This document shows positions 1-5,824 of a stretch of DNA of 8,840 bases, piece after piece. The stretch is taken from positions 1 through 8,840 of the forward strand of contig CAZUOO010000031.1 in NCBI GenBank assembly GCA_964621555.1, given 5' to 3'. The first letter of the stretch is position 1; the number at the start of each line of letters is the position of its first letter. The translations under genes were made by a program, and so were the position numbers. The notes below the pieces were generated by a model, which was given only the letters and a program-made list of their open reading frames with translations, searched no databases and was not told the DNA's origin. This DNA comes from UBA2022 sp964621555. GTDB lineage: Bacteria; Patescibacteriota; Dojkabacteria; SC72.

Positions 1-95
1 GAACCTGATATGGATTTCCTAATACCTCTAGTTAAGGAAGGGTTGGGGGGATAGGGAATTGACTAATAGCATCCTTTACCTGTGAACTAAATCAA

Positions 96-407
96 CCTGC
101 TTGAAATACACTAATACAATTAAGGATTATTCCTGTTAGTGAGAAGTATATTGATTTAGCAGTACAGTTGGTAGGGGAGAATAGTGATATTAGGATTGAT
201 ATTGATGATAGGGCACAGAGTGTTAGTAAGAGGATAAAGATGGCGCATAAGGAGGGTATTCCACATATACTTGTGGTAGGGGAGAAGGAACAATACTCAA
301 AAGAAGCAATCTCTATATTTGATGTAGTTAGAAGCTCCATGGATATAGATGTACCATATATACCTATTAGTTGGCCTAATAGATTATCATTACAATATAG
401 GATGTAG
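96..407 (+). pseudogene. thrS: Threonyl-tRNA synthetase C-terminal remnant (anticodon-binding domain)
   Basis: The frame ending at the TAG at 405-407 encodes about 100 residues resembling the class II HGTP anticodon-binding domain at the end of ThrRS. It contains IQLRIIPVSEKY, then a DIDDR segment, SVSKRIK and IPHILVVGEKE, in the order and spacing of ThrRS (R-V-I-P-V, V-D-D-R, K-I-R, I-P-Y-V-V-V-G-D-K-E). The tail PYIPISWP resembles that of archaeal-like ThrRS. The catalytic core is absent. At 102-104 an in-frame TGA sits exactly where ThrRS has the conserved Trp of its P-x-W motif, after CCT GCT (Pro-Ala). Upstream, frame 2 (about 41-80) and frame 3 carry only fragments, with stops and no continuous frame. 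A TTG at 168 could start a 79-codon ORF, but it would omit the conserved first strand, so I do not treat it as a real start. Known: this domain recognises tRNA-Thr. Inferred: a relic of a displaced or duplicated thrS. A functional copy should exist elsewhere. Confidence 0.7.
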
Positions 408-429
408 GGATTCTATATTTTTAATACGT

Positions 430-458
430 TTGATATTTTGAAGAATTTCTAGTATTAT
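430..458 (+). promoter_or_regulatory. Putative promoter of the AbiE-like operon
   Basis: TTGATA (430-435) and TATTAT (453-458) are separated by 17 nt, a good match to a housekeeping sigma-70-type promoter. Transcription would start near 465 and give a leader of about 30 nt before the ATG at 495. No convincing Shine-Dalgarno sequence precedes that ATG. Confidence 0.55.
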
Positions 459-460
459 GT

Positions 461-485
461 TTCCATAACATACGGAAAAGCGTAT
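461..485. promoter_or_regulatory. Overlapping inverted repeats, probable AbiEi operator
   Basis: Two overlapping inverted repeats lie just downstream of the -10 box. TTCCATA (461-467) pairs with TACGGAA (471-477) at six of seven positions around a 3-nt centre. ATACG (470-474) pairs perfectly with CGTAT (481-485) around a 6-nt centre. AbiEi antitoxins are known to repress their own operon by binding inverted repeats in the promoter region. The position spanning the expected transcription start suits that role, but the assignment is inference. Confidence 0.45.
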
Positions 486-494
486 CTTACAGAA

Positions 495-1109
495 ATGAAA
501 TACTCTGAAATACAATACAATTTAAGAGATTTAGGAGTTTTTACCCTTAACGATGTGAGAACTATAGATAGCGAATTTAGAGAACCTACATTGAATGATT
601 GGTTGAATAATGGTTGGGTAAAGAGGATTAGAAGATTTTGGTATGCTGATTCAAGCTTTCTACCAACTGGAAATGACTACTTCTTTATTGCGAATAAGAT
701 ATATTCACCATCATATGTGTCACTTGAGAGCGCTCTTAGCTACTATGGCTTTATTCCAGAATTAGTCCAACACGTAACCTCTATCTCAACAAGAAAGACA
801 ACACTCTTTGATACTGATTTTGGAGTGTATTCATATAGAAGTATTAAGAATGGCTTGTTTTTCGGATATGAAATAGTTGAAAATGGGTCCAGGTCAATTT
901 CATTAGCTTCACCTGAGAAGGCCATTTTAGATTATATATACTTTCATCACGAAATAGTGGATATGAATGATTTTGGGGAACTTAGATTTAATAGTGAAGT
1001 TATACGCTCAACAATTGATAAAATTAAATTGGAAAGCTATCTTAAGCAGTTTAGTAGTTTGGAGCTAAAACATAGATATAATATATTAATGCAATATTTA
1101 AATGCTTAG
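495..1109 (+). CDS. abiEi: AbiEi-like antitoxin / winged-helix transcriptional repressor
   Basis: This 204-residue protein matches the AbiEi antitoxin family in size and architecture. The N-terminal portion (about 1-55) has the family pattern of a winged helix: a V-F-T-L-N-D-V segment, then LNDWLNNGWVKRIRRFWY, where the wing carries several basic residues. The middle holds the usual signature: IANKIYSPSYVSLESALSYYG (about 65-85), a short strand VTSISTRKT near 94-102, then a YEIV strand and SLASPEKAILDYIYF (about 136-150). Known: in AbiE systems this protein represses the operon through its winged helix and counters the toxin through its C-terminal domain. The system is classed as type IV, meaning that no antitoxin-toxin complex is required. 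Its stop codon overlaps the toxin start by 8 nt, so the two are probably translationally coupled. The start ATG at 495 is supported by the alignment of the N-terminal domain and by the promoter upstream. Family call is strong; activity is untested. Confidence 0.88.
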   Translation: MKYSEIQYNLRDLGVFTLNDVRTIDSEFREPTLNDWLNNGWVKRIRRFWYADSSFLPTGNDYFFIANKIYSPSYVSLESALSYYGFIPELVQHVTSISTRKTTLFDTDFGVYSYRSIKNGLFFGYEIVENGSRSISLASPEKAILDYIYFHHEIVDMNDFGELRFNSEVIRSTIDKIKLESYLKQFSSLELKHRYNILMQYLNA

Positions 1110-1881
1110 TCTAGAAGAAATTAAGAAGCAGTACCCAAGCGATCTTCACAGATTTGATAGGGGTATCTTAAGAGAATATCTGCAATACTTGATTTTAGAA
1201 ATCATATTTAGCACGGATATATCAAGAAAGCTTTCCTTTTTGGGAGGTACTTGCTTGAGAATTGTACATGGAATTAGAAGGTTCTCTGAAGATTTGGATT
1301 TTGATAATAAAGAGCTAACGACTGAGGAGTTCATCTCCTTATCGAAGACTATTGAGATTGAACTTGGCAGGCAGGGTTTTGATGTGAAGACAAGTGTAAC
1401 AGAAAAACAGGCGATTCACTGTCATGTAAAGTTTTCTAATATTCTTTTTGACAATAAAATTAGTAGTATTAAAAGCGAAAAAATTGATATTCAGATAGAT
1501 ACTTTTGATCAAGGGTATGAATACGAGTCAGATCTATATCTTCTAAACAAGTTTAATGTCTTTAAACAGATTAGAGTTACACCAAAATCAATTATACTAT
1601 CTCAGAAGTTATGGACAATTACTCAAAGAAGTAGGGTGAAGGGAAGAGATTTCTACGATATTATTAATCTTCTTCAGACAACAGCACCTGATTTAGGATT
1701 TCTTAACCTTAAATTTGAAACTCAAAGTTGGCTTGAAGCAAAAAAGAGAATACTAAGTAATATTGAAGATGTTGATTTGAATGTAGCCTTGAATGATGTC
1801 CAACCATTTTTGATAAATATAGAAGAGGGGAAGAAGATATTAATGTTTAGAGAGTATATCGAACAAGTGATGTTTGATTAG
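1102..1881 (+). CDS. abiEii: AbiEii/AbiGii-family nucleotidyltransferase toxin
   Basis: This 259-residue protein carries the diagnostic AbiEii motifs of the DNA polymerase beta-like nucleotidyltransferase fold. Motif I is LGGTCLRIVHG followed by RFSEDLDFD, with G48-G49-T50 and the metal-binding pair D64 and D66. Motif II is KIDIQID near 127-133, supplying the third acidic position. Motif III is K169-L170 followed by the basic run to GRDFYD (181-186), typical of the family. All catalytic positions appear intact, so the toxin is probably active. Known: AbiEii-type toxins are GTP-binding or NTP-using nucleotidyltransferases, and some relatives modify the acceptor ends of tRNAs, causing growth arrest or phage abortive infection. 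The substrate of this one cannot be read from the sequence. The ATG at 1102 lies inside the end of the antitoxin gene, with no separate Shine-Dalgarno sequence, so expression should depend on translation of the antitoxin. Length is in the normal range for the family. No frameshift or truncation is seen. Confidence 0.92.
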   Translation: MLSLEEIKKQYPSDLHRFDRGILREYLQYLILEIIFSTDISRKLSFLGGTCLRIVHGIRRFSEDLDFDNKELTTEEFISLSKTIEIELGRQGFDVKTSVTEKQAIHCHVKFSNILFDNKISSIKSEKIDIQIDTFDQGYEYESDLYLLNKFNVFKQIRVTPKSIILSQKLWTITQRSRVKGRDFYDIINLLQTTAPDLGFLNLKFETQSWLEAKKRILSNIEDVDLNVALNDVQPFLINIEEGKKILMFREYIEQVMFD

Positions 1882-1883
1882 TT

Positions 1884-1896
1884 ACGAATATTTCGT
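1884..1896 (+). terminator. Weak hairpin after the toxin gene
   Basis: ACGAA (1884-1888) and TTCGT (1892-1896) form a 5-bp stem around TAT, just after the toxin stop and followed by TTTAAA. It is short and lacks a real T-run, so it is only a possible terminator. The remaining convergent gap to 2009 shows nothing else that I can support. Confidence 0.22.
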
Positions 1897-2009
1897 TTAA
1901 ACCTCTCAATAGACCTACTTCCATTCACTAATACTGCATTGTATATATTAATCCTCATCTAAAGAAACGATGGATTTACTATCCTGTTTGTACTAAAGTT
2001 GGGATGCTG

Positions 2010-3074
2010 TTAATGGATTCTTTCTGAAACCTTAATGTAGGTGGGTCTTGCGGACTTATTCTTAGCCAAAATAGCTGGAGTCCATGACCTAAGTAAATTT
2101 TTTATAAAAGCAATGTTTTCAGCAGGGTATCCCTCTCTCTCCATCATTTCCCAATCGGTCAGAAGAAGAATTCTCATTGCCAATGCAAAGTCTCTTAGTG
2201 AACCTCGGTAATTAATGGAACTAGGATCCTCAGGATTACTTAACTCTCGGAATCTCTTATAACCATGAAAGACACTTTGTGTAATTAGGTTCTGGGTGTG
2301 TATATCTGGAGGTTTAAGCCAATTGCCATCTGGATCTTTTACAGTTAGGAACCATAGCAAAATACGAGAGATTGTGGAGAACCTTTTAGGCTCTATTGGG
2401 CCACTCATTTCACTTATTGTTGAGAAAAGTGGATATAGAAAAAGAGATCCATAATTTGAATTGAGTCTAAACTGTGGTTCGGGATTGATCTCAAAATCTG
2501 CCTTGATAGACATCTTTGGCCATACCGCCTCTGTTGTCACTTGCCAAGAATCTGAATTATGTATAAATGTCGCTTCTCCACCACTTCCTTTCACTACAAG
2601 AATCTTTACATCGCCAGTGGCGGTTTTTATTTCTGCGCAAATTCGATTCTCTTCCAAGATATCCCTGATCGTTTCAAGGTTCATTCCTTCGAAGTATAGA
2701 TCCAAATCTTGTCTTAGCATTCTTTCTTCTGGATACTGTTGTAGCATTTCTACCAGTGGGCCAAGAAGCTTTTTCTGTTCTTCTGTATATTGCTCGGATG
2801 AAATACCCTTGGTATAGTCAATTGTGGTACATCCCATTGCTTCTCTAAGTGTTCTACCTCCAACTTTGATACTCCCACCATATTCTTTTATTGTTGTAAG
2901 GGCGCCTATAAAGGCAGTTCGTTCTTCTTCTGTAGTGAATACACCAGCAATTAGGTCACTTGGTTTGAACGTCTCAGCCATTTGCTCTGCTTGATAGTCA
3001 GGAAAATCAGCTCCAGAGGTAGATGCAGGAGGGTATGGTTGACTCTCATATGTTGTACTAATTAGTCCTGCCAT
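2010..3074 (-). CDS. Unrecognised 354-residue protein, possibly nucleotidyltransferase-like; second gene of a regulator operon
   Basis: I do not recognise this protein with confidence. It has no signal peptide or membrane segment, so it is probably cytoplasmic. The first 35 residues are rich in Ser, Pro and Ala and look disordered. A VGGRTLREAMG segment at 71-81 resembles the G-G-x-x-R-D-x-L-L-G turn of CCA-adding and related polymerase beta-fold nucleotidyltransferases. RQDLDLYFEG (121-130), with D123 and D125, looks like the D-x-D metal-binding strand. The two are about 40 residues further apart than in standard enzymes, and I see no clear third carboxylate. The C-terminal half (about 200-330) is predicted mostly helical, with an RFSTISRILLWFL stretch. 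Its ATG overlaps the end of the ATPase/winged-helix gene by 13 nt and has a good Shine-Dalgarno sequence, so the two genes are co-expressed. Inference: an effector or enzyme controlled by, or acting with, that regulator. A nucleotidyltransferase is only a hypothesis. Confidence 0.8.
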   Translation of the reverse strand: MAGLISTTYESQPYPPASTSGADFPDYQAEQMAETFKPSDLIAGVFTTEEERTAFIGALTTIKEYGGSIKVGGRTLREAMGCTTIDYTKGISSEQYTEEQKKLLGPLVEMLQQYPEERMLRQDLDLYFEGMNLETIRDILEENRICAEIKTATGDVKILVVKGSGGEATFIHNSDSWQVTTEAVWPKMSIKADFEINPEPQFRLNSNYGSLFLYPLFSTISEMSGPIEPKRFSTISRILLWFLTVKDPDGNWLKPPDIHTQNLITQSVFHGYKRFRELSNPEDPSSINYRGSLRDFALAMRILLLTDWEMMEREGYPAENIAFIKNLLRSWTPAILAKNKSARPTYIKVSERIH

Positions 3075-4168
3075 ATATATCCTTTTCCTTTAACTGTTGT
3101 AAGCTTTTCAGGATCAATACCACTCTTGAGAAGTTTCCTTCTAAACCTAGATACTGCTTTATCTATTGCCCAAAGAGTTGTTTCAACATAACTATCTGGG
3201 CGTAACAGCTCGGCAACAGTATCTTTATCTACCAGTGTACGTGTATTTGACTTAAAGTGTTTTAATAGCTTCTTCTCGCCATCAGTTAGTATTGTTAGGA
3301 CCTTTCTCTCAGGGTCAATATCAAGTATTTGTGAGTGTATATTAAAAAGCTGTAGATTTGAAACTCCAAAGGCTTTTAGGTCATTGATAGTTTCTATATC
3401 AGTAACTTTCTCCCCTTGAATTGTGCTTTTGATTGCTTTTTGATAACGCTTAGGTAAAAAGTCCCACTGTAGTCTCAGTTTAACATCTATGTTTGTGGTG
3501 TCTCTTGAGCTTCTTAGGTACTCCTTTGTCAATTGTAGTATGCCACCATATGTATCAGCGATATATTTTACATCACCTTCTTCAATATTAACGTTATACT
3601 TATCTGCTCTATCATGTATATAATCCAGTAGTATGGTCTCTTGAGGGATTGGGATTATCTTCATAGTATTTGCTAGTATCAATGTCTCTTTATGGTTTTG
3701 TAAATGTGATTTAAACCAAACTTTATCAACAACATTGAATATCAAGTGTACTCTTCGTGGATTGATTGAAACTAGCTTCACAAATAGTTGAAGGATTTTT
3801 GTTTTCTCTGTATTTGAGTAGTCATCAATTCTTCCTAGTATAAATGTAATTTCGGTTCCAGACTTTAAACTTTTATGTATTCTTTGAGCTATAGAGTCTA
3901 CTGAATCAAAGCCCGCACTTTCTAATAGCTTCAGTAGGGTCTTTTTTTCAGATAAGTGTCCCCATAGTTGATAAATCTCCATTGAATTTAACAATTGTCC
4001 TAGATTCTCATTTAATATCTCACGACTGCTTAGGATGTCCTTTATGATTGTTGTCATTCCTGAACCAGGCCACCAGAATAGTGTGGCATTCTCTCCATGT
4101 TTTATTGGATCTAATAGACCTTTTGCATACGACTTCGCTAATTTTAGGTCTACTGTATTTAGTCTCAT
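3062..4168 (-). CDS. P-loop-like ATPase with C-terminal OmpR/PhoB-type winged-helix DNA-binding domain
   Basis: The protein has 368 residues. The N-terminal region (about 15-240) looks like an AAA/STAND-type ATPase: a Walker A-like WWPGSGMTT at 32-40, a Walker B-like hydrophobic strand FILGRIDD at 109-116, and a later helical region. The usual Walker A lysine is replaced by methionine (M38) and the first glycine by tryptophan (W32), so ATP hydrolysis may be weak or lost. The C-terminal region (about 290-368) is a clear Trans_reg_C winged helix: LTDGEKKLLKHF, VDKDTVAELL, then VSRFRRKLLKSG as the recognition helix and VKGKGYIW as the wing hairpin. Known: this winged helix binds direct-repeat DNA in OmpR/PhoB regulators. 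Inferred: a sensor-regulator that senses a ligand or partner through its N-terminal region and controls its own operon. It is the first gene of the operon with the 354-residue protein and is divergent from the HAD gene. The start ATG is 5 nt after a perfect TATAAT box, suggesting a leaderless mRNA. Confidence 0.85.
   Translation of the reverse strand: MRLNTVDLKLAKSYAKGLLDPIKHGENATLFWWPGSGMTTIIKDILSSREILNENLGQLLNSMEIYQLWGHLSEKKTLLKLLESAGFDSVDSIAQRIHKSLKSGTEITFILGRIDDYSNTEKTKILQLFVKLVSINPRRVHLIFNVVDKVWFKSHLQNHKETLILANTMKIIPIPQETILLDYIHDRADKYNVNIEEGDVKYIADTYGGILQLTKEYLRSSRDTTNIDVKLRLQWDFLPKRYQKAIKSTIQGEKVTDIETINDLKAFGVSNLQLFNIHSQILDIDPERKVLTILTDGEKKLLKHFKSNTRTLVDKDTVAELLRPDSYVETTLWAIDKAVSRFRRKLLKSGIDPEKLTTVKGKGYIWQD
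3081..3086 (-). promoter_or_regulatory. Shine-Dalgarno sequence for the 354-residue protein
   Basis: On the - strand AAAAGG lies 6 nt before the ATG at 3074, within the 3' end of the upstream gene. It is the clearest ribosome binding site in the window. It supports the chosen start and re-initiation at the 13-nt overlap. Confidence 0.6.
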
Positions 4169-4173
4169 AGTAT

Positions 4174-4179
4174 ATTATA
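4174..4179 (-). promoter_or_regulatory. -10 box of the ATPase/winged-helix operon
   Basis: A perfect TATAAT on the - strand ends 5 nt before the ATG at 4168, so transcription would begin at or next to the start codon. I see no good -35 hexamer at 16-18 nt. That fits an activated promoter or one controlled from the adjacent repeats. Confidence 0.5.
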
Positions 4180-4199
4180 TCATAATCGCGTCATAAACG
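4180..4199. repeat. 11-bp-period direct repeat next to the -10 box, candidate operator
   Basis: TCATAATCG (4180-4188) is repeated as TCATAAACG (4191-4199), matching at 8 of 9 positions with an 11-bp period, one helical turn. OmpR/PhoB-type winged helices are known to bind tandem half-sites with this spacing. The adjacent gene encodes such a domain. The repeat abuts the TATAAT box, so binding there would be expected to affect transcription. Autoregulation is inference. Confidence 0.4.
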
Positions 4200-4208
4200 A
4201 GAGGTCGG

Positions 4209-4235
4209 ATGTCAGAGATGGCTCATTCCTGACAT
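4209..4235. repeat. 27-bp interrupted palindrome in the divergent promoter region
   Basis: ATGTCAG (4209-4215) and CTGACAT (4229-4235) are perfect inverted 7-mers around 13 nt. The inner bases continue the symmetry weakly, with ATG facing CAT two bases further in. It lies roughly 40 bp from each of the two divergent start codons. A bidirectional operator is likelier than a terminator, because no T-run follows on either strand. Confidence 0.4.
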
Positions 4236-4264
4236 GTAGGGTCAAGCTAAATACTTATGTCTAC

Positions 4265-4270
4265 TATAAA
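4265..4270 (+). promoter_or_regulatory. Putative -10 box of the HAD phosphatase gene
   Basis: TATAAA ends 8 nt before the ATG at 4279, so a transcript starting at normal distance would have almost no leader. No clear -35 hexamer and no Shine-Dalgarno sequence are visible. Confidence 0.35.
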
Positions 4271-4278
4271 ATATCCAC

Positions 4279-4914
4279 ATGGAAAATAAAAAAACATATT
4301 ACGTGTTTGATCTAGACGACACGCTTGCAGATTCATATGCTTACAACCAAGAGATGTTTGTTGATACGTTTCTACCATATCTTGGTAATGACTTAACAAG
4401 GAATGAGAAATATTTACGCGAGTTACATTTTGAGAGCAAGGGGAAGTCAATGCTAGATCAGTTTGCGGTAGCTATTAGGCATCTTAAGTTAGATGTCACT
4501 CCGCAACGCCTCATGCACGAGAATGAAGAATTGCATAAGGAAAAAATTACAAGCATCTCATTATTTAGTTCTGTGGTTGATTATATTAAGTTGCTTAGAT
4601 CACAGGGTAATGATATTGCAATCTTGAGTAATAGACAGAGTGAGTCTTTGAATAAGCTTGTTGAAAAAGAGGGTCTTAAGTCATGCTTTACAAGAGTTGT
4701 TTCTTGTACAGACGAAGGTTATGAGAAACCTGATCCATATTGTTTAAACATGCTTATAAAAGAGTCGGGGAAACGTCCTAATGAGTTCGTGTACTTTGGA
4801 GATTCAAAGACTGATGCAGAGTTTGCTAGATCTGCAGGAGTTGATTGTATTATCATTGACCAGTATATAAACAATAAATCCTTCTATAGTATTTTATTGG
4901 GATTTAAGTCTTAA
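4279..4914 (+). CDS. HAD-superfamily hydrolase, probable phosphatase (subfamily IA-like)
   Basis: This 211-residue protein has all four haloacid dehalogenase motifs. Motif I is FDLDDTLAD, with nucleophile D11 and acid/base D13. Motif II is ILSN at 115-118. Motif III is the lysine in EKPDP (K150). Motif IV is FGDSKTDAEFA, with D175 and D179. The roughly 80 residues between motifs I and II are helical, as in a C1 cap of the phosphoglycolate phosphatase/PpaX/beta-phosphoglucomutase group. Known: such enzymes hydrolyse phosphomonoesters through an aspartyl-phosphate with Mg2+. The substrate cannot be predicted here. The protein has no signal peptide and should be cytoplasmic. It is divergent from the ATPase/winged-helix gene and shares the gap containing the palindrome at 4209-4235, so joint regulation is possible. 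The start is fixed by motif I lying near the N-terminus. The short gap after it (4915-4980) is convergent with the next gene and shows no good terminator. Confidence 0.9.
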   Translation: MENKKTYYVFDLDDTLADSYAYNQEMFVDTFLPYLGNDLTRNEKYLRELHFESKGKSMLDQFAVAIRHLKLDVTPQRLMHENEELHKEKITSISLFSSVVDYIKLLRSQGNDIAILSNRQSESLNKLVEKEGLKSCFTRVVSCTDEGYEKPDPYCLNMLIKESGKRPNEFVYFGDSKTDAEFARSAGVDCIIIDQYINNKSFYSILLGFKS

Positions 4915-4980
4915 CCTCCCATATTACTGTATTAGTTATCATGGGGCTAGAAAGTTAAAGTAGGATAATGATATTTCTTA

Positions 4981-5706
4981 CTACTTCTCCACCCTTACAC
5001 TCTTTGGTATTGTACCTACAAACTGAACCTTTGATCCTTCCTGCTTCAATGATTCAATATTAAGATTAGGAACCTGATTTAGCCTATCCTCAATTGCTCT
5101 CGAACCTATATCTGCAACCATCTTTGTAATCTCACTCGGAACATTGAAATTCTGTATTCTAAATACCTGTGGCATTACAGTTAGTTGATTGTCATCCATA
5201 AAGAATTCACCCTTTGTGTATATGTATACTTCCTTGCCTAATACTCCTAAGTATTTCTTTCCTTTTTCAATCTCTTCCTCTGTATATCCAAGTTCTCTTG
5301 CTGCTTGTACTGTAGTTTCAATATTTAAATTAAATGATGCTTCAGCAGTTCCATCATTATTAAATCTAACCTGTACATTTGAAAATGGTATTTTTGTTGA
5401 TTCTGTCCTAACTGTATTTAATTGGGAAGTTACCTCTTCTGATGTTAGTGTTGTATCAACCTCTAAAGTACCTTCATATATTAAATCTTTGTTTGTAGGG
5501 AGGTCACTTGCTGAAATATTATATTCAAGACCAACCTTTTTCATTAGATCTAAGTTTAATTGAGGGTCATTCTCTATACCAAGATCCACCCGTTTAACAA
5601 AGTTATCGGAAAGAGAAGGGATGAAGCCAAAGTATGCGGCAAAACCTCCTACTAGAAGTAGGAAAACGAATATAACAGAGAGTGTGAAAATTAAAACCTT
5701 TTTCAT
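4981..5706 (-). CDS. Membrane-anchored YpmS/DUF2993 (LmeA)-like extracytoplasmic protein
   Basis: This 241-residue protein begins MKKVLIFTLSVIFVF, with one hydrophobic segment at about 4-26. It is either an uncleaved anchor or a signal peptide without a lipobox cysteine. The rest is soluble and outside the membrane. Its pattern recalls the YpmS (DUF2140) and DUF2993/LmeA families: LTSEEVTSQLN (about 88-97), a strand VQVRFNNDGTAEASF (111-125), paired strands YIYTKGEFFMDD (161-172) and LTVMPQVFRIQNFNVP, a helix, then LNIESLKQEGSKVQFVGTIP (215-234). Relatives are elongated beta-rich proteins thought to bind or move lipids or to help maintain the cell envelope. That is family knowledge and weak for this sequence. 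It follows the ABC exporter gene on the same strand after 118 bp, but has its own promoter, so it is probably a separate unit. The fold assignment is from pattern only. Confidence 0.82.
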   Translation of the reverse strand: MKKVLIFTLSVIFVFLLLVGGFAAYFGFIPSLSDNFVKRVDLGIENDPQLNLDLMKKVGLEYNISASDLPTNKDLIYEGTLEVDTTLTSEEVTSQLNTVRTESTKIPFSNVQVRFNNDGTAEASFNLNIETTVQAARELGYTEEEIEKGKKYLGVLGKEVYIYTKGEFFMDDNQLTVMPQVFRIQNFNVPSEITKMVADIGSRAIEDRLNQVPNLNIESLKQEGSKVQFVGTIPKSVRVEK

Positions 5707-5715
5707 ATTGTTAAA

Positions 5716-5744
5716 ATATTAGGTTAGTATCCTGATAGTATCAG
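5716..5744 (-). promoter_or_regulatory. Promoter of the YpmS-like gene with a palindrome over the -35 box
   Basis: On the - strand CTGATA (5744-5739) and TAATAT (5721-5716) are 17 nt apart, and TAATAT ends 9 nt before the ATG, leaving a leader of only about 2 nt. The -35 hexamer is one arm of a perfect 13-bp palindrome (5732-5744), CTGATA and TATCAG around a single central base. A dimeric repressor bound there would block the -35 region. That is inference. Confidence 0.42.
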
Positions 5745-5772
5745 AAAAAGGTTGGGAAATATATTGCTATAG

Positions 5773-5792
5773 CTCGTGGTTGCTAAACCGAG
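5773..5792 (-). terminator. Possible hairpin after the ABC exporter gene
   Basis: CTCG (5773-5776) pairs with CGAG (5789-5792), extended by three more pairs across a 2-nt bulge. It lies about 30 bp past the ABC stop codon. On the - strand it is followed by an A/T-rich stretch but no clean T-run, so termination here is uncertain. Confidence 0.25.
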
Positions 5793-5824
5793 TTTATTAG
5801 GGGTAGTATGTTCTTACATTCTTC

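Noticed and set aside
7..17. An 11-bp match between the left edge and the region near 8458
   Set aside because: Short, AT-rich and inside a coding region at one end; expected by chance and not a terminal repeat.
1..54. A 17-codon open frame ending in TAG at 52-54
   Set aside because: Too short to identify; it could be the end of a gene outside the window or chance, and it does not match ThrRS.
168..407. A 79-codon ORF from TTG as an independent small protein
   Set aside because: The ThrRS-like alignment starts well before the TTG and the frame carries half a domain, so it reads as a gene remnant rather than a designed small protein.
495..1881. UGA-to-Trp or UGA-to-Gly alternative genetic code for the whole window
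   Set aside because: All intact genes are full length under the standard code, tryptophans use TGG, and no intact gene contains an in-frame TGA.
4918..4945. CCCAT and ATGGG hairpin in the convergent gap after the HAD gene
   Set aside because: Five-bp stem with an 18-nt loop and no T-run on either strand; too weak to call a terminator.
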